Assembly (NCBI GenBank): GCA_034509425.1
Contig: JAVTVJ010000574.1
Coordinates: forward strand, 992,001-1,056,000
DNA length: 64,000 nt
Direction of reading: 5' to 3'
Origin: Eopsaltria australis
Taxonomy: Eukaryota > Chordata > Aves > Passeriformes > Petroicidae
The notes under the pieces are model-generated. The model worked only from the letters and a program-made list of their open reading frames with translations, was not told the DNA's origin and ran no database searches. Made by a program: the position numbers and the translations under genes. Below, in pieces: positions 1-13,100 of the stretch; position 1 is the first letter of the stretch, and each line of letters starts with the position of its first letter.

Positions 1-224
1 GGTGAGGTGGAAAGCAATGGACTCTGAAAAATGGAAAAACCACAGGACACCTGTGCCTGCACCAAATCAGGGCTGGAAACACGATTTCCTGCTCAGCACA
101 CAGGCAGCACAGCCACCAGAAGAGGGCTATTGGAGATCAACTGCAGCACATGATCCCTTCCATCAGCCCAGCGGTGCCAGTCCTTTGTGTCACAGGAATG
201 GGAGGAAATCTTCCTGGTGCTTGG

Positions 225-731
225 AAGTGAAAGGAACGAGGAACTTGTCTTTACAAACAAACTGGGTCTTGCCAGTAGACAGCTAACATTGAGAGATAAA
301 AGAAACAATGGGGAGGATTCCACTGATTGATGAATGGAGAGAGGGAGATTTGCATTTACAAACAAACCAAAGGTCTGCTGATCAATGAAACTGAATATGG
401 GAAGGTGAAAATAATCATAAATTCCATAAGGAATTCCACCGAGTGACACAAGGGAGGGACAAAGGGAGAGATTGTACATTAGAAGGGGGTCTGAAGTATC
501 AGACATGTCGGGAAGTCTGTATCTCTCAATTACCTCAGCCCATGGGGAAAGAGAGCAGGGCCTGGGGGTCAGGAAATCAGGATAAAAAGGAGGCTGTGTC
601 CTCTAAAATTGGAGAGACCCCAGGGGAAATGCTCCATGGCCTCTCCCTTTATTCGAATAAAGTTACAGGACTCCTCTGTTTTCTTTTTGAACATAAACCT
701 CTGGTGTTTGTGGATTAATTTCCTCACAGAA
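225..731 (+). mobile_element. ERV-type solo LTR (probable)
   Basis: The stretch has LTR-like order on the + strand: a TATA-like GATAAAAAGG at 581-590, then a polyadenylation signal AATAAA at 656-661, then a T-rich and TGT-rich stretch ending near CCTCACAG. The wording resembles avian endogenous retrovirus LTRs I recall. No flanking gag, pol or env is seen, so it is a solo copy. The 5' limit is uncertain. It ends about 380 bp before the IL20RB start codon, in the same orientation. Confidence 0.5.
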
Positions 732-1110
732 GCATCATGATTTTTCTGGTGTGAAAAGTGAGCATCTACAGCTGCGTGAAAAAATCCAGCAGATTCTCTT
801 TCCTCCTCACCAGGCCCTGTTTAAGCCCTGTAATGTCTCGGAGTGAAGCAGAGCTCCCCCATCCAGCAGGGAGCTGCTCAGACCTGCACAGGGCTGCTGG
901 CAGCAGTTCCCTGGGCACTCCCTGCAGCTGCACCCTCCCCAGCAATATTTGTGCCTCCCTGGCACTCTGCAGGCTGGCAGGAGCAGCTCCACACTGCCCT
1001 GGAGTCCCCACTCGCTGCCCACCATGGCTGGCTCAGAAAAGGCTCCCTGGCTGGCAGGGAAACTCCTCAGATGGGTAACAGGGTGTGAACGTGGGGAAAG
1101 CCTGAGCAAA
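732..1110 (+). promoter_or_regulatory. IL20RB 5' flank / probable promoter and 5' UTR
   Basis: This is the interval between the LTR-like element and the first coding exon. It is moderately GC-rich with no clear TATA box. An in-frame ATG at 1024 (CCCACCATGG) lies in the expected 5' UTR. The transcription start cannot be placed from sequence alone. Confidence 0.4.
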
Positions 1111-1168
1111 ATGCCACCAGAGCTCATCTGCTTCTTCCTCTGCGCTCTGAGTGCTCCAGATCTCTCAG
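1111..1168 (+). CDS. IL20RB: IL20RB coding exon 1 (signal peptide)
   Basis: This exon encodes 19 residues plus one base, with a hydrophobic core LICFFLCALSA that fits a short signal peptide. It ends at a CAG|GTAAAC donor in phase 1, as is usual for the leader exon of class II cytokine receptors, and joins exon 2 in frame. Little sequence conservation is expected here, so the assignment rests on leader character, phase and position. An upstream in-frame ATG at 1024 (accATGG) would add 29 residues before the hydrophobic core. Confidence 0.75.
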
Positions 1169-4100
1169 GTAAACAATTCAAATATCTTCATTGACTCCAG
1201 GCAGGAGACAGACAGGTTGTGAGTAACAAAGTCTTTTGTCCTTTTGCTCAATGTGCCTCTGCAGCAGTTAAGCCAAATGAGGTCAGGTGATCTTGAATTT
1301 TAATTCTTTTTCTAAAATGAACATCAGAATAAGCGAATGAAAAAGGCAATCTGTAAATTCTGTTCTGCAGGTCATTTCTGAACCCTAAAGGGAAATTTCA
1401 GTTCGGAGGAATTTAAGTAACACAGTTTTTATCTCTGCTCTTTTGCTGCTCTGTGAGAAGCTGAACTCTCAAGTCTTCTTTCAATGCTGATCACTCTGAG
1501 CACAGGGATGCTCTGCCTGTGGAGTGGATGCAGGGTCAGAGAGGAAGGATGTAAAGTGCTAATTAATAGCTCAAATCACTTCTCTGAGGGTCTCCTGTAC
1601 CCTGGAAGGAGGCTGTGCTGATAATCTGCTTCTCCAAGTAAATGCTGCACACCACACCCATCTCAGAGGAGCTTGTCTCAGATCTGCCTGCATTCCAGTG
1701 TTTGCAATGTCAGTCCTCTGAAAGCAAACCTGGCTTGCCAGTGTGCTTGGGCTTTCCCTGGTCCAGGTTTTCCAAATGTGCCATTTTAGGTTGTGTCAAC
1801 AACAACCTGGTTGTCTTGTGCTCCATTTTTTTCCTCTGCCTCAGAAAAAAAAAAGATTTTACAGCTTCCTCACTATTTATATTTCTTAGATGCCAAGGAC
1901 AGAACCCAGTGACAGCATCAAGTGGTTTCTGCTGGGAAAGTTTATTCTGTGCAATAGGGGAGATTATGGCAAATCTGTTTTGAAAGATGGCAGAGCTGGG
2001 CAACTATTCTTTTGTTGTTCTACACAGGTTGTTTTTCCTGTATTTTTGTTTCAGGCCTGGCTACCTGAGTGCTGTTTCCAGGCAGGAGCACTGCTGCCTG
2101 TGTGGGAGTGACTGCCAGCCTTTCACACTGACAGAGAGTGGGAGGGAAAGGTGGCATAACCTACACTGGGTCTGCCATTCTCTTGGCCTCGACCTGAAAT
2201 ACAGAAATTCATGTCCCAGTCTCCTTTCTGAGCAGAGAACATTTATTTGGTTGAATGTTTATGGTCTGAGGTGCCCCTGTGGCTGTGCAGAGCAGACACC
2301 AGGTTAGAAGGCAGCGTGTTCCTGTCTGTCCCAGGAGTCTGGGCTTTGATTCCTGGGTGCTGGGGGCCAAAAAAGCCAAGGGGGATGTTCCAGGGTCTTT
2401 CCTTTTGCTGTGAGTTTGTGGAATCAACAGTTGAGGGAGGGGATGTCCCCAGAGCCTGCAGGTTGGATTCTCAGGAAGTTATAGACGGTATTTTCTTGTT
2501 ACCAGTGTAATTTGGAATTCCCTTGACAGATTCTCCTTCACTGAAATTCCCTCAAATGGAGAGTCAGGCCATGCTCCAAGATATAAAAAGCTGGTGGCAT
2601 TGTCCTCCAGATCAGCAAAAGAAGATTAAACAATACAATGTTTGGAGGGAAAAGCCAATGCTTATTACCACAACAGGAAGGATTTCTCAGCCTTATATAT
2701 AAAACTTGAAGGGGCATGCCAGGAAAAGAACAGATGAGGTAAAGCATTCCTGAATACTGCAGCACCAATTCTGAGGCTGCTCTTTCTTCTTGTGTTTGTT
2801 GAAACCCTAAAAGAAAATTATATTATGAATAAAGAGGTGATTGTATTAATATTTTTATGGTGTTCACATACACTAGGCAGGAAGTAGTGGTGAGAGTAGT
2901 GATGAAGTAACAGCAAGTAAAGGGGAAATATTATATTGTTATATATTCATGGAGCAACAAGGATATCAAAAACCTGTCCCAGAGGAATGGAACTTTGTCA
3001 GGGTTTATTTAAGATATTTTAAACTGAAAAGTAAGACAGACAAATGTACTGGACTTGATGATTTTTTAAAAATTGTAATTCTCTAACACAAAGAATAAAA
3101 ATACTAAATTAAAAGGGTCACCACCATTCTAAATGGAAATGTATTCTGTGTGTAACAAATGAAATAGGGTATACTGCTGATAGGGTAGGAGGCAAAAATG
3201 CTATTTACAGAGAAAATGTCATTTCTTTGGCATGACTGGAGACATTAGGGTGAGAGTCAACACCCTGGCTTGAATGAGTGTAGTTTGGTTTTTCCTGTGA
3301 GGCTGCTGGTGCATCCAAAATCAGATGGAAATGTGGCAGCCCTGGGCTCTCAGCCCTCTGGGTCCTGCCTGTGCTCTCTGCCCAGTTGTGTCCTGCACTT
3401 TGTATGATTGTTGTTTCCTTTTCCTTCAAAATGAACAAACCAGAGTTGATGGATTATTTCAGCATTCAAACAACACACTTCACTGTTTGCACTCAGTGCT
3501 GTTTATAAAACCTAGAATTGTCTTTCCTCCCGCTGTTAAACTTGAATTTGTTACAATTGCTTTGTGGGCTGTCGCAACAGATGGGTGGGAGAAACCATGA
3601 ATATCATTTGCTTGCCTATGACACAGGATTATATCTGGATCAAAAGTACTCTGGAAAAGCATGAACCTCTCCTCCAACCTATAACTTTCAGCATATAATG
3701 CCAAACAGAAACTTCAATCAGTGAGCTGCTTCTGTAGAGGCACACACATTGCCATTGGGTACAGAGCTCTTCCTAGTGAAAGCAGGAAAGAATCCTAATT
3801 CCTGTAGGAACTTTCATGGTCCAGCTGAAGTGAGGTGACAGTCACTGTGCCAGTAGAAGACTCACTGGTTTTGACAAGAACAAAGTGCACTAAGCCAGGC
3901 ATAGCCAGGAAATGAAGATTGGTCTAAACAGATAGGGAATAACTCTTGGGCCATTAAAAGACTGATAGTCCAATTCAGAGCTCTCTGCTTTTAAAATAGG
4001 TTCCAGACAGTTTAATAATATACGGCTTTGTCCTACTGAATGCCAAAAGAATTTATATCAAAAATGTCCTAAAGTCAAGACTTGAAGAAATAGGAAAACC

Positions 4101-7100
4101 TGCAGAGCAGTTCACCCCTGTTCAGACCTGGAGCTTCATTGTGTCCATGAGTCCTGTGGAGAACCAGTGTTTGTTCAAGGAAATGAAATCTGGTATGGAA
4201 TTCACACTCTCGGGTAGGCCACGTCCCAAAATTAACATGGGAACCAAGCACAAGGAAAGGCAGCAAGAAATCTGAATGTTGAGAAGCATGGAGAGCACAA
4301 GAGCCCAAATGGGTGGTTATGCTGCAGTGTGAAGGTCACTAAAGACTTTCCTTTATTTTTTAAAGACTAAAAGTGCCTTGACTACTGTGCTCTGAGTGCA
4401 CGGACACTCAGGCTGCCAGAACTGCTGATATGGCACAGAGTGACTCTTGTGTTGTCTACAAGGAAGAAAATTTCTCATCCCAGAGAAACCTGAATTTTAT
4501 TTCAAAGAGCAGCTGAGCATTGTGTCAACAGATGCCATGGAATCATGAGAAAGTTGGCATAATGGGTCCCCACATCATTAGTGATTTTATAAAGATATGA
4601 TACAGAAAATCAGACACATATTGTTCCAGTGCTTTAAAAACATTGCTCATGGACTTGTCAGCCTGGTTTTGATCCTGGGCAGAACAACTGATAATTTCTG
4701 GTTAACTTTGTAAGCATAGCTCAGAAGAAAACACTCTTTTTAGTGGCAGTTAAAGACTATTGGATGATCAACCTGGTTAAGTGAAATAAATTTAATTTAA
4801 AAATAATCTTTAGGTAACACATTGTGATAGCACAGTTACCTTGTACTGGGGAGAGTGTTCACCAGTGGGTTGATAGAAAGCACTCCACCCATTCCTCCCT
4901 CCCTGTGGGTCTTTGGGAATCATTCCCTGCTGAGCAGAGAGAATGGGATTTCCTTGGGACTGCAAGGTAGCAGAAGATAAGTCTGCTCCCACAGAGTGGT
5001 GCAGGATGTGTCCATGGGGAATCCAAAGCCATTGGAGCACAGGAGGCAGGATTCCCCATGGAACCCCACTGCCAAGGATTTTACACCAAGGTACCCCACA
5101 GTAAAATCAACCACTATCCCATAATCCTGCTTTGGAGAGCTCAGAGGAAAGCAATAATTTCAGTTACAGAGCATGGAATACGTTTATTCTATTAACAAAC
5201 TTTGACCACAGCACACAAGCCCTTCCACTGCCAGAATCCTGCAACATGCAAGGAGCTGCCCCAGAGCTGGGATCTCCACAGTGGCCAATCCAGCCTGGAA
5301 AGGAACAGCACATTTGGAGCCACAGCCTGCCTGGAACAGTTTGTGGAGTGCATCAGAGCCAAGTCTGTTACTGGGCTTCATGAACTGCAGTTGGAGGGCT
5401 TGGCCTTTTCCTCACTGTTCTGGTGACACAATGAAAAACTCTGAAATAAGGCAAAGGAACTCTTTTAGCCAAGCTGCTCCATCCTTTCTTCTCTGTAAAA
5501 TACCTTCAAGCACTGAAGTGACTGTAGTGCAATGAAGAGTGTGTATTTCTGATGTAAACCACTGTTTTGCACTATTCTTCTAATCTTCTTTTTTTCCCCA
5601 GTACATTCATTTTTTTTTTCCTTTCTCTTGCTGGGAATTTTAGGAGGAGATGCCTCGTTGCCAGCACCTCAGAGTATCTCCATTCTTTCAACCAACATGA
5701 AACACTTCTTAACTTGGAGCCCTGTGATCGTCCAGGGAGCAACTGTGAGATACTCAGTTGAGTTTCAGGGGTAAGTTCTGGAATTTTTTTTAATTTTTTT
5801 TTTTAACATTGTTTATCTCAACTTTAAATTCTAAATTTTTGGATGTCTTGAGCATATTCAGTTCACAAGCTGGAGAGAAAGTTGGTGCTTTAGTGCTGTT
5901 AATCACAAGTGGGGGAAAAATTCCTTTTGTTCCAATTCTGGGACAGTTTGCAGGTTAATAGATACCTGAGTAATCCAAGGTGTGCATCAATTCCATATAA
6001 GAAATCTGTCTCTATCCAGGAGTTCAAAAGTTAAGATTTGCAACATTATATTTCGAAGAGAAAGGAGCAAACATTGAGCTTTATTTTGTGTAAACCCTTT
6101 AAATATTTGAGACAGGTTTCTGATACATCTTAAGCTCTGACTTGTGTTACAAAATGGCTTTGGAATTGGGGATGATCAAGTCCATGAGTGGGCAGGACCT
6201 GATGCATCAGCCCCGTGTTGGCTGTGCCCACCTCCCACAGCCCCGTGCTGCATTTGGCTCACCAACCCAGCCGGGCTGACTTTCTGCAGATAAAATCTAA
6301 AACACACCCACGCTGGTTCCAAACACCCGTTGGTGCTCCCTCCCCAGAGTATCCCAGTACAGGTTTCACCTGGAAAGAACTCCCAAGCAGAGTTAGGTGC
6401 ACAGATACATCTCCTGGCAGACTTCTTCCTCTCCTCCCCAGGGAATACGAGCGGGAATACGCCAACGGCAGCTGGATCCCCATCTCGGAGTGCTCCCTCA
6501 CCACAGCCACGGTCTGCAACATCACAGAGGACATCTCAGCCACTGTGGCCTACCAGCTGCGTGTCAGGGCAGAGCTCGGTGACACAAGGTCACAGTGGGC
6601 CACCACCAAGGGCTTCTTCAACCGTGCCACGAGTGCGTCCTGCTCGTAAATTACATTTTTTGTGCTAGATTCTCACAGCTCCTCGACTCACAGGTGTCGA
6701 GGTATTCCTGTTTGTGCCCAGGGTGTGGCACACAGAGCCCAGATGTGCATGGAGCACACCCTGCTTCTCATCTGGGTTTCCCTTCTCAGACAATGCTCTT
6801 GGACATGAGTTTGTCCCAAGGCAGAGCCAAACACATCTGGGTTTGAATTTCAAAGGAGGCAAGATGCCTGCAGGAATTTCTTTTTGCAGGTTGGTCATTC
6901 TTGCCCTTAAATTTAAAGATTTCTGATCAACTAGGCTTGCTGTCACTTAATCCAAGCCATGGAGTCACTTCTAATGGGTTCAGAACCTGATCCCAAGGGA
7001 GCTTTTACTCTAGAATACAGCCCTGGCACACTCTATCTGCCTCGTGGTGTCCTGGAAATCCCACTCCCTCCCAGGCATGGCTCCCTCCTCCCATGGTGCC

Positions 7101-10100
7101 AGCTCCATGAAGAAACCTCAAAAGAGGTGAGAAAAATGGAACCCACAGCATTCATTTCATCCTCACAATGCAGGATGGTTTCTCCATGCCCTTCCAAGTC
7201 CTGCAAAGCCTGAGGCCCAGCTCAACTCAAGGATCATGTTGAAGCCAAAAATGAGCATAATCTTTCCAGGTTTTCTCTGGAATAATTTCCTCTGTTCTCT
7301 GCCATATATTCAACTGCTTCCAGCAACAGGAACTGTGGTGGGGAAGCTCTGCTGAGGTCACTGCTAGACTGCAACTCTCACTCTGGGATGGGCAGCATTC
7401 ATCAGCTTTAGCCAGGCAAGAAATTGTCTGTCCTAAACCAGAACTGACCCAATATTAAAAATTCATCCATTTTTGGAGGTGATTCACTATTTCACGAGGG
7501 AGCAGGCCTCACTCACACAGAGGTCTTGGTCAAAGCAGCACCATCAGCAGTGCCACCCAAGCTGGTGGATGTGTCTCTTTGTGTGGAAGCACAGTCTGGA
7601 TAGTGCTTTAGATCAAAAATCCTTCTCTTTCCCAGCAGCTGTGGAGGCACAGACAGAGGCACAGGCCTCACTGTCAGGCAGACAGGGGAAGGACATTCCT
7701 GAGGCTTACAGGAACAAAAGCAGCAGCTTTCTCATGGTTCAGTGAGGTATTTGTGTCAGGGACCCCAAAACTCTCTTCTGACCAAACTGTGCCAGTTCAG
7801 AGGCCACAGCTTGCACTGGGATTCAGTGTGAATGTGACAGATGTTTAAAAGAGAAAGAAAAGCCACTGTAAGTTCTTGCCCTTGTGCATTTTTACTGCTT
7901 TGCTTTCAAACCTCTCAGGAAACCTGGCTCTGAGTGTGAGAGGGATTCAGACATAGCCCACAGGTCCTGAAAGGGGCTCACAGGCACTGTGGGCAGGAGC
8001 ACAGCCCATGGCTCTTCCAGACTGCACAGCCCCAGTGTCACAGCCCCAGGGGCAGAAGCACATTGAGTATGATAACACATGGAAAACACTTTGAAAAGAT
8101 CTTCCTAAAGCCAACAATTTAGTCAGTCTTCTTTCTTCACTTATCAACATTCAAATAGTTAGTTGGTATTCAGTGTGCCAGCACAGAGCTAAATAGAAAT
8201 GCTCCTGTCTGTTTAGCAGCTGCATCTTGCAATGTCCTTTTGTTAATATATTGTTAGTATTTGATTTTAACCTCCAAATGATATCATATTTTTAAATTTT
8301 GAGACGTGGTGCTAAGGAGATCTTCACCTTTTTTTTCCCCTGCTTTTCATTTAAAAGTACAAAGTAGATTTCCAGGCCTCCCATTTGTGGCACACTCATC
8401 ATGTACATGCTTGGATTTTATGTTGTCATATTGCTCAGTATTAGTGGCAATTCAGTGGATGTAAGAGCAAATTCTATTAAGAATATGGCACTATGCATCA
8501 CTCTCTTTCCTTTCTTGAAAGCAAAGAGCTGGGAACTGGTTTCAGCTGCAGCAGAGTGGTAAAAAATGGCAGAGATAAGTGTGAATAATGGCACAGATAA
8601 AGGGTGCAAACATGATCTCTGTACTGCCTTGAACGTCCCAGTTCATAAATGTACAGTGCACAGTTCCATCTATGCTCGATTGAGTCTCATTATTTCACTA
8701 ACATTCCTCACAGCAGAATCCCAGACAAAACCAAGATTTGAATATCAAAGTAACAGGAAGCAAATCGCCTCAAGATTTACTTGCATACATTTGCAAAACC
8801 TGGAGTCACAGCAGATCATCAGCCCGAGTCTGTCTAAAACCGTGCAGACACTGAAAGAAAATCAGGATTCATGCAAATTACCCTGAGGCTCATAATGGTT
8901 TTTTCCTTCACCTTTGAGTAACTGCCAGAATTCCCATGAATTGCAGTGGATTCTCAGCTCCTGCTCTGCGTGTCAGAGCTGAGCTCGTGCCCAGGAGCAC
9001 AAGAGCTGACCTGAGCTGGTGTCCCAGCTTCTGTGGCTCAGCTGGTTCTGCTGCAGTCATTCACGTGGGACCCTCAGGCCAGGCAGCTCCTCCACTGGAG
9101 AAAATTCAAAGCCTTTCAAGTTCTGTGCAGCTCAGCTGCTGCCAAACTCCCGTTTGCAATGCCAGTCATGGTCCTTGTCCTGCTGAGAGTCTGCTCCTGT
9201 ATTTAGAATTTAGACACACAGGGGGGAAGAGCAGAGAGAAGTTTCTGCCCTGCTGGAGCTACCAGCTGTTCCAGCAGATTAATGCTATTCCACTGGTGAT
9301 GGCAGCTTCTTCTCCTCTCCTGTCTGGGCAAAAGGGGGGATTTGAGGGCTGTCTCTGGGTGCTCATGGTGGTCTCTGTGTTGGCAGCTTCCCTGACCCCA
9401 CCCCTGCTGAGGGTCCTGGCAGACGGGCACCATTTACTGGTGGAGCTGGCAGACATGGGACCCTCCTTCCAGTTCCTGCTGCTCTACTGGAAGAAGGGCC
9501 AGGAGAGCAGGGTGAGTCTGACCCTCAGGTTTGGGCAGGAACACAGAGTGCCCTGAGGGCTGCACACAGACACTGCCCAGAGCCTGTTTGCCCCTCCCAG
9601 CCCCTGCTGAGGCTGAGGGACCTGCCCTGGAGAGGGTTTGTGCCACCTGCACATGGCAGTGGGCTGCTGTGGGTTCCTCATGGAACAGACATGCCTGTCT
9701 GTTCTTTTCACATTTCCTTCTCTGGGAAAAGGAATCCCCTCACATACTTCATTTATAGATAGAAACCAGAAGTCAGGAACCAAAGGTGTTTGTGCTGACT
9801 TCTCCCTCTGAACATCATTTGGTTTACTCAGACCATGATTAAGGTGTCACACTGAGATGCTGACAAACTTTTCTCAGTTTTCTGAGCCAGAAATTGCAAC
9901 ATCAGTATTCTTTGATGGATTTTTTGTTCCATTAATTTATCTGTTCTGGCTTTCAATCTATGTAAATTCTATCTTGCACAACTTCCTGCAATGAGGAATT
10001 CTGCAGCTTAACTGTTGTGCAGTCTCAGCCTTGATTTGGGGATGAGAAAGAGAACAATGATTCCCCATTCACTTTCCCCACCACTCTGTTAGTTTTATAT

Positions 10101-13100
10101 CCTGTATCTTTTTCCAGGCCAAGGATTCCCAGGCTGCTTGGCTGTTCCCTGTGGAAGCCCTCACAGCTATTTTTGTCTTTACCAGGAGGAAACCTGCACA
10201 GTCCAAGGTGCAGGAACACTTTCTGTTAGCATCATAAAACAAAACAAGTCTTCCCACTCCCTTGTTTCTCCAGCAACTGTTAATGTGACTATCACAGAGC
10301 TGACTGTCCCATGAAACCTGAACCCCAGGTTCCTGTTTCTGATGGAGGATGCTGTGAAAATGTATGAGAAAAAAATCTCATGAGCATAATTCTACCTTTA
10401 TCTGTGTTGAATTGCATTTGTTGCTTTATTACAAGATCCTCCTGCTGTTCTTCACAGTTGTCCGTCACCTTTACTATTGTGAAGTGGGTTTTTAGTAGCG
10501 CTAGCATGTATCAGTTTTCATTTTTCTTCCTGATCATCTCTACTAACACATGAATCCTCACCATGATTTCCTGCCACTCTCAATTAGTAATTTACTCCTA
10601 CAAGAGTCTTTAGTCCATAAGGAGGCATCAGGAGCAGGACTGCCCGCTGTGAAATCCAAGTAAATGAGATCAACCTTGCCCATGGGCTTCTGACACCTTA
10701 GAAACAATCAATAGATTTGTATCTGATTGCGTTTTATGAATAAAAGATTTACTCTTCTTCAGCACATGATCTTAATCAACTGAACATTAATTCCAAATTT
10801 CAGAATACTTTCTACCAAATGGACTGTTCCAAACATTTGTATTGCTGATCAATACAAGTCCTGTGCTAGGACTTTTCTGATTTTTTAAAATTATTGTGAC
10901 ATTTGGCATGTCTCATTTGATGTTTTTGCAAGAGGTCACCCGAGGTTGTGATAGACCTGATTTTATCCTTGAAATCTTTTCAAACCAATGATGATGTTTC
11001 AGTGGAGAAGGCTGTTTTGATGGTGGGAAGGACTTGTCCTGCCAGGAGAGCCCTCCTGGCTTGTTGGAGTTGTCCATATGTGTGTGGAGCTGGAGGCTGA
11101 TCAGGCCTTCTGTGAGAGCAGGCTTTGCATCTGCAGCACAGAGAGGAGCAGCTGGGGAGCTGTTACCCATCCTCTCATGGCTGGGGACACTGGAAACAGC
11201 AAACTCATTTTGCTAGCAGTGAATGCACACCTAATTTATGGCAATAAAATAATGGACTGCTGATCACATGCTGTTTAAGCTTTGCTGGAGTGTTACAGGT
11301 GCACACACTGAATTCACTCACCCCTCACCAGCACAGTCCATCTCCTCTCTGACTCTCTGGCACAGCTCCCACACCCCTATCACACCATGGTGATGATTTT
11401 GGCATCCATCACACCCAGACAAAACCTCAGCTCAGTCAAGACCTCAGACATTCCCCTCCTAGCAGGGTAGCAGGTTCTGCTCTGGTGTTGTGGCCCAGCA
11501 TCATCATTGTGATTCTTTGGCTTGCAGCCTCTTCCTTCCATCCCCTCCTGCCCTTCCAGCTGTGTGTGGGCTCATTCTGCACTCCACTGTGCTTTCTTGT
11601 TTGCTGCTTTTGTTGCTCTTTTGTTCTGCTCACACAGGCCTCAGACACCTCCTGCTGCTCCCTCCTTTTTTCTCTGGGCAAGCATCACGGTGATGCTGGA
11701 TGATTTTTTAGGGTTTTTTTTCTATACTCTGTATTCTTTACACATGAATTTGGAGCTCTGTAGCCTATCATTGCATTCCTAGCCAGTTTTCCCAGTACTT
11801 CTCCCTGGCCTGATAGGCAGAAAGACAAAACATGTTCCAAATCCCCTATCCTGTCTTGGTTCTTCTTAGAAACCAAGGTTGAAAAGCAGCTCTTTGAGAC
11901 ACATTTTCATTAACAAATTTCAGTTCCATCTGAGGAGGGACAATTTAGAAGGAGCCTGAACTGGGGGGGGAAATTGCATCAACACTTGTGCTCCTAATCA
12001 GTGCTTTTTGTCAATTATGCCAATTTCTAAACTTATAAATCTGTATTAAACCCCGTGGAGGGCTGGGCTTTTGTGGACATTTTCCTTATCTGCCCCTGGA
12101 GGTCTCCAATAAAGATCAACCTTTATATTACCTCCTATACTTACATCATCTCCAAAGTGTGTGTTGTTCCATTTCTAGGTTCCTTAAGGCACCAGTGGCA
12201 GGGCTGCTGTTGGATGTTGGACCCTTGCCCTGTGCCCTGATGCTTTCTGTTCCGTTCTGTGGCAGGTGCAGCAGAAGGTGGTGAAGGAGGTGAGCTCCGT
12301 GGTCCACCTGCACACCATGGAGGCAGGAGCTGAGTTCTGTGTGAAAGCCCAGGCACAGGTCGAAGCCATCAACAGGAGCAGCAGCTTCAGCCCCACACAG
12401 TGTGTGAGGGCACGGGGTAAGAGCCACCTCCCCTCCTGCTCCCCTGCTGCAGTCACGCCCAAAGCTCTTCCTTTTGTTCCCACCCTGAATCTCCTGCCTT
12501 GTTGGCAAATGTGTGAAGCCACTGTTCCTTGGGAGCGATAAAAACAGGGAAACTCAGCAGTGCAGCCCCCCACACTGCACTGGAGCTTGCCAGGGAGGGT
12601 GGAAGAGCAGCCACACAGGGCTCAGGCTGCCTGCAGTGAGTGCTTGGTCCTTGCAGTGTCTCTGAGAAGTTTTGCTGTCATTTCCAGGTGACAAATCCGT
12701 GTGGCTGGTTACTGCCCTCATCTCCTCTGCTGGCTTTGCTGTGGCAGCTGTAACCCTGCCTTTCCTGACATGGAAAATAAGTAAAATCTTCCAGTATTCC
12801 TGCTGCCCCGTTGCTGTCCTGCCAGACACACTGGTAACTTTTTTTATTGGTTTTTAGCATGCTGGGTACTCACAGGAGCATGTGGCAGGCAGAAACAGCA
12901 GATTCCCAGGAAGCCTTGCCTGTTCCAGGGTGAGGAGCTGAGCTGCAGGGACTCAGCAGCCCTGAACTGGCTGCTCAGCTGTCACTGCCTTTGGGCCAGA
13001 GCCCTGGACAGGGAAGATGCTCCTGGTGCTTCTGGGGAAATGGCTTGGGAGGCAGGGACTGACCCTGCCTGAGCAGCTGCTCCCTGAACCAAGCAGCTGT

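Noticed and set aside
6646..6651. GTAAAT as the donor of IL20RB exon 3
   Set aside because: It leaves phase 2, which does not join exon 4; the donor at 6633 restores the conserved reading.
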